Below are positions 8,663 to 15,570 of a stretch of 31,523 nt of DNA, piece after piece (within the stretch, counting starts at the first letter, position 1; every line of letters starts with the position of its first letter). Below the pieces are notes generated by a model. It saw nothing but the letters and a program-made list of their open reading frames with translations, ran no database searches and was not told where the DNA came from. The position numbers were made by a program, and so were the translations under genes. The stretch comes from CAYMAZ01 sp964526285 (GTDB lineage: Bacteria; Bacteroidota; Bacteroidia; Bacteroidales; DTU049): the NCBI GenBank assembly GCA_964526285.1, contig CAZGIW010000043.1, positions 1-31,523 on the forward strand, written 5' to 3'.

Positions 8663-9748
8663 ATGTACTCATTTAAGGATTATTTGAAACGGGGATTCAG
8701 ACTTATTAATAATGAGCTGTTTCCTGCTGGGAAAAAGCTCTCTTCTGTTATGCTTTATGCTACTGACAGATGTAGCGCAAAATGCAAGCATTGTAATATT
8801 TGGGCAAAAACTCCAAAACAACATCTCCCTCTGAGTAAGATTAAAGAAATTGTGGAAAGCCCGGTAATATCCAAAAGTACTGTCATTGGTCTTGAAGGAG
8901 GGGAGTTTATTTTGCATCCTGAAGCAATGGAAATTCTTGAATATCTTCATAATAATCATCCTTGTTATGATTTGCTGTCAAATTGCGTTCAGCCAAAAAA
9001 GATTTTTGAAGCAATAAGTAAATTCCCTCCAATGAGGCTGTTCATTTCACTGGATGGCACTCCCGATACACACAATTTCATCAGAGGGGTGGACTTGTAT
9101 GATAAAGTTATTGAAACAATTGAATTGTGCAGGGATCATGTTCCAGTTTCAGTCATGTTTACAATGACACCGTTTAATAATTTTGAAGACCTGAAGCATG
9201 TTGCTGATGTTTGTCTGAAGTATGATATTGACATGAGGGTGGGGATATACAATAATATGGAATACTTTGACACAACTGTGAGTTCCAAAGAGGCAAATAC
9301 TTTGGATTTTCAGGTAAGAGAAATTCCTGTTGTTATTAAGCAGTTTGCCGAGAACTACGATTTTGTCAGCCTCTATACTGAATACAGAAATGGCAATGTG
9401 TTGCTTCAGTGCCGCAGTATTAAGGACAGCATTGTTATTTATCCGGGCGGCGATGTGCCTTTGTGCCAGAACAAACACATCACTATCGGCAATGTGTTTG
9501 AGGAACCTTTGAAAAAAATTATGAATAAAAAGGAAACACGTAAAATTCACAAATATCATAAAAATAACTGCAATGAATGTTGGGTGAATTTTCACCGGAA
9601 ATATGATATTGTTTTCTTTCGAAGTCTTGAAAAAATTTTCCCAAAAGTGTTTTTGCAACTGTTTTTTGGTAAGTATTACTGGTGTCACAACCATCGCCTG
9701 ACATATAATAAATTTCTCAGGCTAAGGGCAAAGGATAATAATTTATAG
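8663..9748 (+). CDS. Radical SAM protein with SPASM-type C-terminal domain
   Basis: A 361-aa radical SAM enzyme. The [4Fe-4S]-SAM motif CxxxCxxC is at Cys37, Cys41 and Cys44 (TDRCSAKCKHC). A GLEGGEF segment matches the SAM-binding GGE motif. The C-terminal region carries Cys250, Cys268, Cys303 and Cys306, consistent with an auxiliary cluster of the SPASM/twitch type. Such enzymes modify peptides, sugars or lipid precursors. No ribosomal precursor-peptide gene was seen next to it; the partner two bases upstream is a Gfo/Idh oxidoreductase, so a sugar or envelope-polymer substrate seems more likely than a peptide. It ends in a 6-bp tail-to-tail overlap with the next gene on the other strand. 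Confidence 0.87.
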   Translation: MYSFKDYLKRGFRLINNELFPAGKKLSSVMLYATDRCSAKCKHCNIWAKTPKQHLPLSKIKEIVESPVISKSTVIGLEGGEFILHPEAMEILEYLHNNHPCYDLLSNCVQPKKIFEAISKFPPMRLFISLDGTPDTHNFIRGVDLYDKVIETIELCRDHVPVSVMFTMTPFNNFEDLKHVADVCLKYDIDMRVGIYNNMEYFDTTVSSKEANTLDFQVREIPVVIKQFAENYDFVSLYTEYRNGNVLLQCRSIKDSIVIYPGGDVPLCQNKHITIGNVFEEPLKKIMNKKETRKIHKYHKNNCNECWVNFHRKYDIVFFRSLEKIFPKVFLQLFFGKYYWCHNHRLTYNKFLRLRAKDNNL

Positions 9749-10378
9749 ATTAGGTTTCCTCCTCTTTTTTCTAATCCCCAACACCAATAATATTCCTGAA
9801 GCATAAATCAATGAACCAACAAGGGCCAGAGCCATGTCCTTCTGTGCATCCCATACATCCCCCTGTTGTCCGTTGTAGTTTTCAACTCCTTCGGGTGAAA
9901 GCATAAAAGTGAGACCCCATTCAAACAATTCATAAACCATACTGAAGGTTTGGATGAACAAAAAAGCAAACAACACAGCTTTTTTTGGTGAAATTTTCAG
10001 CTGTGATTTGCTCAATTCGTAAAAAACCGGAAAAAATAATATGCCATAGGCAAAATGAACAAAACGGTCATAATGGTTTCTGTCCCACCCGAATAAGTCG
10101 TTTAGACTAAGACCAGTGACAGTCGCAAACCATTGATCATAAGGCACAAATGAGTAAATCCAGCGCGCTCCAATGGCATGAAACAAGATGAAAAAAGCAA
10201 GCATTGTAAATGCATAAAGACTTATGCTGTTTTTTTTGATGTCATAAACCATGAAGCCTACAGCCAATAGTGTGGCTGAGTGCTGTAAAAACATCTCGGT
10301 AGGATATAAAGGATTTATTATGGAAATACATACACCGGTGAGCAACAGAATTAAAATTACAACTTTTGATTTTATCAT
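9743..10378 (-). CDS. DUF2238/YjdF-like integral membrane protein
   Basis: A 211-aa protein with about six hydrophobic segments. The conserved stretches HYDRFVHFAYG, YELFEWG and QQGDVWDAQKDM are characteristic of the YjdF (DUF2238) family of inner-membrane proteins, whose function is unknown. Conserved acidic, Asp/His and Trp residues near the membrane suggest ligand or metal contact, but that is inference. Its start overlaps the stop of the TPR gene as TAATG, so translation is likely coupled. The gene ends 6 bp inside the end of the convergent radical SAM gene, with no room for a terminator between them. Confidence 0.82.
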   Translation of the reverse strand: MIKSKVVILILLLTGVCISIINPLYPTEMFLQHSATLLAVGFMVYDIKKNSISLYAFTMLAFFILFHAIGARWIYSFVPYDQWFATVTGLSLNDLFGWDRNHYDRFVHFAYGILFFPVFYELSKSQLKISPKKAVLFAFLFIQTFSMVYELFEWGLTFMLSPEGVENYNGQQGDVWDAQKDMALALVGSLIYASGILLVLGIRKKRRKPNL

Positions 10379-11709
10379 TAATCTTTATTCAGGGTTTGAT
10401 GTGTCCCTTTTTTTAAACCGATTAGTTTTATTGCCAAAAAGATACTGAGAATAATAAAAAACAAAAGTAGTGCAAGAAAAAAAATAAGAACTTGATTTCT
10501 GTTTGATTCAATGGTTTCAGGATCTGGATGAGAAGTTTGGGTGAGATTAAGAAAAGGTGCAGAAATTGCCTCGGTTTTATTCTCCATCAAAAGTGTAAGT
10601 TCCTGCCTGTATTTAAAAGCATTTTGAAAATCTCCGATACCTGCAAACAACTCTGATACTGAATTCAGTGTGCTGATAAGTAATTCGTGATATTGAATCT
10701 CGCGTGCAAATTCCAAACTATTAAGATAGCTTTCAATGGCTTTTACGGTATCTTTTTTTTGAACAAAATATTCTGCCTGTGAATGAAACCCAACAGCAAG
10801 TTGTCTGTAATTTCCCACTTCCAGCGCAAGGTTCATTGATATAAAAAATAATTCTTCAGCCTCATTGTCTCGGCCAAGAGACTGAAGTACAATGGCTTTA
10901 GATAGATAGCTCTGGGCGAGGCCTTTTTTGTCATTGAGTTCTATTCTGATTTCAATGCTTTTGTCAGCATAGGTCAGTGCTTCCATTCCCATATTCATTG
11001 CAGCCAGTGTTTGTGCCATATTTCCCATGCACATGGCCATGTCCTGCAAATTATTAGAAGCCTCATATATACTTAGAGCTTTGTTAAAGTAGTATAGGCT
11101 AAGTTCATATTTTTTAATCTGAGTATATACTGTAGCGATGTTGTTGTATGAGTCTGCAGCTCCCTGAGGATTATTCATTTGCAACTCCAGATTGGCCGAT
11201 TGCATATAAAGATGAATTGCTTCATCTGTATGCCCTTGTAGAAGATAAAAGTCAGCAAGATTATTATAGTTCAGTGCAATTCCTAAGGTATCACCAAGTC
11301 CTATATCAATTTCAAGAGAAGAAAGCAGGTGTTTTTTTGCACTGTGAAATTCTCCTATGGCATTATAAACAAGAAAAAGATTGTTGTGTGTTGCAGATAA
11401 AGCAATGCTGTCAGAGATGGTTTCTGAAATTGACAATGCTCTGTCAAGATATGAAATGGCCTGATTATATTCTGACATAGCATAAAGAGAAATTGCTGCA
11501 TTGCGCAAACTCAGAATATAGGATGAATTAAGTGTGTCTGTTTTTGCAAGCTTAATGGAAGTGACTGAAATTTGATGTGCTTTTTTTGGTTCCGAATACC
11601 TTAATTCAAAAGCCATTGAGTTAAGACTATCAATGAGAATCCGGTTTTGCCCCTTCAGGCAGGTAAATAATAAAAGTAAAACAATGAAAAGGCAGAATTT
11701 TTTCTGCAT
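10378..11709 (-). CDS. Secreted TPR protein with C-terminal membrane anchor
   Basis: A 443-aa protein. The start at ATG 11709 was preferred over an upstream GTG (11724) because it begins a good signal peptide ending at LKGQ. Residues from about 30 to 370 are tandem tetratricopeptide repeats, visible as segments such as ATHNNLFLVYNAIGEFHSA, ALNYNNLADFYLLQG and AADSYNNIATVYTQI. A single membrane segment lies near the C-terminus (LIFFLALLLFFIILSIFLAI) with a short basic tail. Bacteroidota often have this arrangement at the front of sensor kinases or cyclases; here no output domain follows. It shares an operon with the small secreted gene upstream (28-bp gap) and the DUF2238-like gene downstream (1-bp overlap). 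Confidence 0.85.
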   Translation of the reverse strand: MQKKFCLFIVLLLLFTCLKGQNRILIDSLNSMAFELRYSEPKKAHQISVTSIKLAKTDTLNSSYILSLRNAAISLYAMSEYNQAISYLDRALSISETISDSIALSATHNNLFLVYNAIGEFHSAKKHLLSSLEIDIGLGDTLGIALNYNNLADFYLLQGHTDEAIHLYMQSANLELQMNNPQGAADSYNNIATVYTQIKKYELSLYYFNKALSIYEASNNLQDMAMCMGNMAQTLAAMNMGMEALTYADKSIEIRIELNDKKGLAQSYLSKAIVLQSLGRDNEAEELFFISMNLALEVGNYRQLAVGFHSQAEYFVQKKDTVKAIESYLNSLEFAREIQYHELLISTLNSVSELFAGIGDFQNAFKYRQELTLLMENKTEAISAPFLNLTQTSHPDPETIESNRNQVLIFFLALLLFFIILSIFLAIKLIGLKKGTHQTLNKD

Positions 11710-11737
11710 ATGAAATATGCCCACAAAGATTTAAAAA

Positions 11738-12052
11738 CTATTCAAAAATTTCAATGTTGCGAAATTGTGTAATAAAGTTGTAATCAACTTTGATATGATA
11801 TATCCCGCGCTTCCAATCACTAATTGAAACACGATAAGGATTTTCTGTTGTGTGGACATTGACTTTTACATCATCTGTTGACATATAAATGAACAAATCG
11901 TAATCCTTACATTCCTTATCAAGAATATGAATCAAAAGTGTGTCGCCAGCTGTGTTGAATTTCAATTCAATATCGTCTATGTCAGATGACTGACCAAAAG
12001 AGAACAATGCGGCAGTGATACAAATGATACCTGTGAGCAGTAATTTTTTCAT
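11738..12052 (-). CDS. Small secreted beta-rich protein resembling a T9SS tail domain
   Basis: A 104-aa protein with a signal peptide ending at FSFGQ, leaving about 83 residues. The mature part follows the strand pattern of the type A T9SS C-terminal domain: DTLLIHI, LFIYMSTDD, an ISDWKRGIYHIKV segment that parallels the usual L.pGiYivkv strand, and a final IRNIEIFE-like strand. The PNP motif at the start of true sorting tails is missing. It could instead belong to the DUF3244-like small beta-sandwich proteins. It is the first gene of an apparent operon with the TPR and DUF2238-like genes and has a good -7 box upstream. Function unknown. Confidence 0.72.
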   Translation of the reverse strand: MKKLLLTGIICITAALFSFGQSSDIDDIELKFNTAGDTLLIHILDKECKDYDLFIYMSTDDVKVNVHTTENPYRVSISDWKRGIYHIKVDYNFITQFRNIEIFE

Positions 12053-12081
12053 AATGTATTTTTCTTAAAGATTATTTTTTG

Positions 12082-12089
12082 CAAATATA
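12082..12089 (-). promoter_or_regulatory. Putative -7 promoter box (TATATTTG)
   Basis: An exact TAnnTTTG match on the minus strand, 29 bases upstream of the ATG at 12052. It probably drives the three-gene operon 12052-9743. Confidence 0.5.
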
Positions 12090-12214
12090 GATAAAATTAC
12101 AAAAATATATGATAAAAATTTCAAATTGTTTTTTCTTATTACTTGGATATTCATCACAAAGTTTGGTGTGAATTCTGTTCAATTATCTTTTTTGTAACTG
12201 ATGAGTGCCACTTT

Positions 12215-12286
12215 TATAAGCCACAAATACACGAGTTTTCACGAAAAATCTCCTTGCTTTTGCAGAAAAATGCTCTTACGAATCAC
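12215..12286 (+). repeat. Partial copy of a dispersed structured repeat
   Basis: This part of the 391-bp gene-free stretch 12053-12443 begins with TATAAGCCAC, identical to the ends of the inverted-repeat element at 19721-19958. Bases 12256-12286 match the reverse complement of 19766-19796 at 27 of 31 positions. The relative order and orientation differ from the larger copy, so this is a rearranged or truncated member. No protein-coding gene is supported in the gap; short open frames across it have no homology or start signal. Confidence 0.6.
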
Positions 12287-12416
12287 TTTTTAATAATATA
12301 TCGCTGTTATTTGTGTTTGCACAATTATTCAGCAATACAAAGGGCTTTTGTTTCTAATACTTGTGCAAATTCCTGAATTCGGACAAGATGAAATCCTAAT
12401 CATATCGTATCAGTTG

Positions 12417-12424
12417 TATTTTTG
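12417..12424 (+). promoter_or_regulatory. Putative -7 promoter box (TATTTTTG)
   Basis: An exact TAnnTTTG match, 19 bases before the ATG at 12444. It fixes that ATG, since a longer open frame starting at 12348 would begin upstream of the promoter. Confidence 0.5.
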
Positions 12425-12443
12425 CGAAAAAAAAGGAAATAGA

Positions 12444-14054
12444 ATGAAACTTACTACTTTGATGTTTTTTATGGCAGCTTTTGCTGTTGTTGCTCAGGTG
12501 CCTGATACCAGTTGGACAAGAACATTTGGAGGTTCCGATTATGAACTTTTTGGCACTTTTGCAACTGTTTCTCAAAATTATGGGCGTTTTGCAGATATCG
12601 CGATTGATATCAACGGAAATATTTTTATTGCTACAACATCCAAATCTTCAGACGGTCATGTACTTTCAAACAATGGAGAAGAAGATATTTGGGTTTTTGG
12701 GCTAAGTCAGACAGGCGATACACTTTGGACCAGAATATATGGAGGCAATAGTTCTGAGAGAGTGCTGCGAGTAAAGGAAGCAACAACAGGAGGTTGCTAT
12801 ATTGTTGGTCATTCACGTTCAGCAAATGGACCATTTTCAACGAATCATTCCACCTCTGGTTATGCTGATGGTTTTGTAATTAAACTAGATACAGACGGAA
12901 ATCAGCAATGGATGAAAATGTATGGTGGAAGTTCGGATGACTTTCTTTATGATATTATTGAAACATCTGATGGTTATCTTCTGGCATGTGGCGAGGCCTA
13001 TTCCACAAACGGAGATCTTACTGGTGCTGGTTCAGGGATGAACTGGGCTTTGAAACTAAATCCTGCAAACGGAGATATTGTTTGGAGTAAAACCTATCTG
13101 GGACCTGATGGCACAAGCCCCGACTGGTTGGAAAATGTTTACAGATTGCAGCAAATGACTGATGGTTCAGTAGTGATGACCGGTTTTTCAACTCCAGACT
13201 GGAATGATTTCAATCTTGATCGTGTAAGTATTCTCAAAATTGATCTGGCAGGAAACCTGAGCTGGACAAAAAAAATCGGTGCTCCGGGAAGTGGAGATTA
13301 TCCCGCAGCTATTCTTTCTGCTGACAGCGGTAACTTTTATATTCTTGCAAAATTGGCAGGAACGATAGGCGGTGGGGGTGATGCAAATGATTATTATGGA
13401 GGCGGAGGTGATTTCTGGCTTGTGAAACTCAATGCTTCAGGAAATATAATCTTTGAAAAAAATTATGGGGGCACTGAACTGGATGTTCCTTATGATATGA
13501 TTTATTCTCAGGATGGAAATATTTATCTTGCCGGAATGACAAGAAGCACAAACAATCATGCTTCTGTCAACCCTCTTGGTGGCACTGATTTCTGGTTGCT
13601 AAAAGTAACCCTCAACGGTGATACAATGTATTCACATAGATTTGGAGGTACTTCAAATGATTTTTGTTCCGGAATTGCCAAAGGCGGAAATGGGTATAAT
13701 CTTTATTTGACAGGAGGAACCGATTCTAATGATGGGATGGTAAGTGGATTTCAAGGTCAACGAGACCTATGGGTTGTGAAACTGGATTATCCCGCAGGTA
13801 CAAACACTGAAAAACCAGATAATCAGATTGCTGTTGTTTATCCAAATCCTGCATCTGATTATATTAATGTTGAAGTTGATGGACAAAACTGCAGACAGAT
13901 TGATATTTATAATCTCAACGGAAAATTAATGTTGTCGTCGGAATATTCTTCAAATATTTATGTTGGAAATCTTGCATCCGGCAGTTACATACTGACTGTA
14001 ATGTACAATGACGGAAAACCTCCCAGAAAAAATCCTTTGATTATTCTCAAGTAA
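12444..14054 (+). CDS. Secreted repeat protein with type A T9SS C-terminal sorting domain
   Basis: A 536-aa exported protein. The ATG at 12444 begins a signal peptide ending near VVAQ. The body holds six or more beta-propeller-like repeats of about 55-60 residues, marked by W.k.yGGs..D and fwLvKl segments (for example MKMYGGSSDDFLYDI, KNYGGTELDVPYDMI and HRFGGTSNDFCSGI). The C-terminal 74 residues are a classic type A sorting domain starting at YPNPASDYINVEV (Tyr466) with IYNLNGKLM and LASGSYILTV strands. The predicted fate is T9SS export followed by attachment to or release from the cell surface. The repeat type is often annotated as a lipoprotein or SBBP-like propeller. Function of the body is unknown. 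Confidence 0.88.
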   Translation: MKLTTLMFFMAAFAVVAQVPDTSWTRTFGGSDYELFGTFATVSQNYGRFADIAIDINGNIFIATTSKSSDGHVLSNNGEEDIWVFGLSQTGDTLWTRIYGGNSSERVLRVKEATTGGCYIVGHSRSANGPFSTNHSTSGYADGFVIKLDTDGNQQWMKMYGGSSDDFLYDIIETSDGYLLACGEAYSTNGDLTGAGSGMNWALKLNPANGDIVWSKTYLGPDGTSPDWLENVYRLQQMTDGSVVMTGFSTPDWNDFNLDRVSILKIDLAGNLSWTKKIGAPGSGDYPAAILSADSGNFYILAKLAGTIGGGGDANDYYGGGGDFWLVKLNASGNIIFEKNYGGTELDVPYDMIYSQDGNIYLAGMTRSTNNHASVNPLGGTDFWLLKVTLNGDTMYSHRFGGTSNDFCSGIAKGGNGYNLYLTGGTDSNDGMVSGFQGQRDLWVVKLDYPAGTNTEKPDNQIAVVYPNPASDYINVEVDGQNCRQIDIYNLNGKLMLSSEYSSNIYVGNLASGSYILTVMYNDGKPPRKNPLIILK

Positions 14055-14086
14055 AATAGTTGTAATGTTAAGAGAACACAACACTT

Positions 14087-14314
14087 TTAATGGATTTTCA
14101 TCTTAGTTTCAGTTTCATTCATCAAATTGTGTGTTCTTTCTTTAAGTGTTTGCAATGATGGACAAAAATCAACTGTTTGCTCAGTTTGAGTTAATGTGTG
14201 TTTTAAATCCTGTAAAGCTCTTATTGCTTCTGCATATTTCTTTTGTTCAATCTCACGTTCGATTTTTCTGAGATTGGATTGTGCTACTTTGACAAACAAT
14301 GCAAGATTGGTCAT
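14087..14314 (-). CDS. Small helical protein, paralogue of 15141-15359
   Basis: A 75-aa, highly charged protein predicted to be two or three helices. It has no signal peptide and no membrane segment. Conserved stretches shared with its paralogue at 15141-15359 are FVKVAQSNLR, IEREIEQKK, ALQDL and DFCPSL; about two thirds of aligned residues are identical. The family is not recognised. The coiled-coil-like IEREIEQKK segment suggests a protein-protein interaction role, but this is inference. The start ATG and upstream sequence are also duplicated, with a -7 box 48 bases upstream in both copies. Confidence 0.72.
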   Translation of the reverse strand: MTNLALFVKVAQSNLRKIEREIEQKKYAEAIRALQDLKHTLTQTEQTVDFCPSLQTLKERTHNLMNETETKMKIH

Positions 14315-14362
14315 ACTTAAAGAATTCTTTTCCTGATAAAGAATTATCGGTTATTAAGAAAT

Positions 14363-14370
14363 CAAAAATA
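14363..14370 (-). promoter_or_regulatory. Putative -7 box (TATTTTTG) of the small helical gene
   Basis: An exact TAnnTTTG match on the minus strand, 48 bases upstream of the ATG at 14314. The paralogue at 15359 has its -7 box at the same distance. Confidence 0.5.
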
Positions 14371-14392
14371 TGGGTTTCCTGAAAACTTTTTT

Positions 14393-14416
14393 ATCAGTAA
14401 TTATCCTTAATTTTCA
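14393..14416 (-). promoter_or_regulatory. Conserved duplicated upstream block, copy 1
   Basis: On the plus strand this reads ATCAGTAATTATCC followed by TTAATTTTCA. It is matched at 23 of 24 positions by 15437-15460. It lies 22 bases upstream of the -7 box of the small helical gene, where a -33 element or activator site would sit. It also overlaps the stop codon of the upstream small frame. Confidence 0.5.
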
Positions 14417-14541
14417 AGTGCTTTTAGTTGCAGATTATAATTTATGAGCATCTGTAATAGATGACCCATTGTAGTATTTTTTAAAAACAAGATACCCGTT
14501 TTCTCTACTAATGATTTAGCCTGATTTTCGTTTGGCTGCAC
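14407..14541 (-). CDS. Possible small protein (44 aa) upstream of the helical gene
   Basis: An open frame that starts with GTG at 14541 and ends at 14407 encodes 44 residues including EKTGILFLKN and GHLLQMLINY, ending LQLKALEN. The last part resembles the end of a frame upstream of the paralogue (QMKSTEN at 15451), which suggests a shared ancestral gene. No ribosome binding site was seen, and the GTG start is not well supported, so this may be a degraded gene or chance. The family is not recognised. Confidence 0.3.
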   Translation of the reverse strand: MQPNENQAKSLVEKTGILFLKNTTMGHLLQMLINYNLQLKALEN

Positions 14542-14590
14542 TATATCCCCATAGATGTATGAGGTAACTCCTGAAAGTATTTGATGTTAG

Positions 14591-15028
14591 CTAAATTGAA
14601 TCTGTGATGATTTCCGGTTCTTCGGTTATTGCAACAAAATTGAAAACAAAAAGCTGAGGTCTTTCATTTGTATCTGTTGTGATATATTGCCCACTCACCT
14701 GAGCCCAAAATTTATCATCAAAGTTTTTAAGGTACACAAATGAATTATAGTAGCTAAAAACATAATCCCCCAGGTGTTCAGAGCAGGGAATTAACTGGAT
14801 TTTTTTTTGCCACTCATTTTCTGCTTCCATGCTCTCAAAAATTATTATTTCATTTGTTGTACAGTGAATAATTCCATGCAGGGTTATTAATGAGTCTTCA
14901 GCAAGCAGGTCACAAAAATGCATTTGCGACATGTCAGATGTATTATCAATTGTTTCACTGCACGAGTAGATTATCGCCAAAAGTACGAAGCAAAGTTTTA
15001 AATAATTCATCTTTCCAATAGCTTTCAT
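14591..15028 (-). CDS. Putative lipoprotein
   Basis: A 145-aa protein with a lipoprotein signal: hydrophobic LKLCFVLLAIIYSC with Cys23 as the likely lipidated residue. An internal ATG (15010) would give a shorter leader and is an equally good start. The mature part is beta-rich and acidic, with segments LITLHGIIHC, DYVFSYYNSFVYLKNF and FVFNFVAI, and has three more cysteines. No family is recognised. It sits between the two duplicated helical genes and has its own -7 box at 15052-15059, so it is probably a separate unit. Confidence 0.75.
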   Translation of the reverse strand: MKAIGKMNYLKLCFVLLAIIYSCSETIDNTSDMSQMHFCDLLAEDSLITLHGIIHCTTNEIIIFESMEAENEWQKKIQLIPCSEHLGDYVFSYYNSFVYLKNFDDKFWAQVSGQYITTDTNERPQLFVFNFVAITEEPEIITDSI

Positions 15029-15051
15029 GTGTATAATTTATTGCTCCAGAA

Positions 15052-15059
15052 CAAAATTA
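15052..15059 (-). promoter_or_regulatory. Putative -7 promoter box (TAATTTTG)
   Basis: An exact TAnnTTTG match on the minus strand, 23 bases upstream of the lipoprotein ATG at 15028. Confidence 0.45.
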
Positions 15060-15140
15060 CTCAAAAATCTGTTTCGTCTGAGATTATTTTATATGAAAGG
15101 ATAAAAGAATGCTGAAATAGATTATGACTTCAGTGATTTT

Positions 15141-15359
15141 CTATAAATCCTTTTCAAGCACTTTTAATAATTGATTGGTTTTGTTTTTTAGCTTTGTTAA
15201 TGATGGACAAAAATCCAGATTTTGCTCTGTTTGAATCAGTGTATGGTGTAAATCCTGCAGTGCCTTCATAGCATCAACAAACTTCTTTTGTTCAATCTCA
15301 CGCTCAATTTGCCTGAGATTGGATTGGGCAACTTTTACAAACATTGCAAGATTGTTCAA
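15141..15359 (-). CDS. Small helical protein, paralogue of 14087-14314
   Basis: A 72-aa protein closely related to the gene at 14087-14314, with FVKVAQSNLR, IEREIEQKK, ALQDL and DFCPSL conserved. No ATG lies at the expected position; a TTG at 15359 aligns with the ATG of the paralogue and lies exactly 48 bases from the -7 box, as in the other copy. A TTG at 15380 would add seven residues. There is no signal peptide and the family is not recognised. The pair arose by duplication of a unit that includes the promoter region. Confidence 0.68.
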   Translation of the reverse strand: MNNLAMFVKVAQSNLRQIEREIEQKKFVDAMKALQDLHHTLIQTEQNLDFCPSLTKLKNKTNQLLKVLEKDL

Positions 15360-15407
15360 AATCAATGAATTCTGTTTCAAATTTAAAAATTCTCTTTCCT
15401 AATAAAG

Positions 15408-15415
15408 CAAAATTA
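15408..15415 (-). promoter_or_regulatory. Putative -7 box (TAATTTTG) of the second helical gene
   Basis: An exact TAnnTTTG match on the minus strand, 48 bases upstream of the proposed TTG start at 15359. Confidence 0.5.
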
Positions 15416-15436
15416 TGCTTCTCTGATGAAAAATTC

Positions 15437-15460
15437 ATCAGTAATTATCCCTAATTTTCA
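15437..15460 (-). promoter_or_regulatory. Conserved duplicated upstream block, copy 2
   Basis: On the plus strand this reads ATCAGTAATTATCC followed by CTAATTTTCA, differing from 14393-14416 at one base. It is 21 bases upstream of the -7 box. Conservation here is much higher than in the flanking duplicated DNA, which suggests selection on a binding site. Confidence 0.5.
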
Positions 15461-15570
15461 GTAGATTTCATTTGAATAAAACAGAAATTAATCGCTTTAG
15501 GTAATTGCTTCTGATTGGCATAATACCCTTGTAGTAATAAATGGAAAGTAAAATACAAACAGGAAGTCCT
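15451..15570 (-). pseudogene. Open frame of 39 codons, probable gene remnant
   Basis: Directly after the TAG of the PD40/SPOR gene, the same frame stays open for 39 codons and ends at TAG 15451. It contains LLLQGYYANQKQLPKAINF and ends FIQMKSTEN. Its end resembles that of the small frame at 14407-14541. It has no good start codon of its own. It may be the remnant of a gene whose other copy lies at 14.4-14.5 kb, or a read-through extension. Confidence 0.25.

Noticed and set aside
9149..9694. A 181-codon open frame on the minus strand inside the radical SAM/SPASM gene
   Set aside because: It is a shadow of the plus-strand gene, which has clear cysteine motifs; the reverse frame has no recognisable domain or start signal.
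8663..9748. A ribosomal peptide (RiPP) cluster around the SPASM enzyme
   Set aside because: No short precursor-like gene with a conserved core was seen nearby, and the close partner is a sugar-type oxidoreductase.
12143..12376. A 77-codon plus-strand frame in the gap before 12444
   Set aside because: It spans the repeat copy, lacks a ribosome binding site and no family likeness was seen.
14063..14086. A terminator after the 12444-14054 gene
   Set aside because: Only a weak TTGT/ACAA pairing across a long loop was found, with no proper T run.
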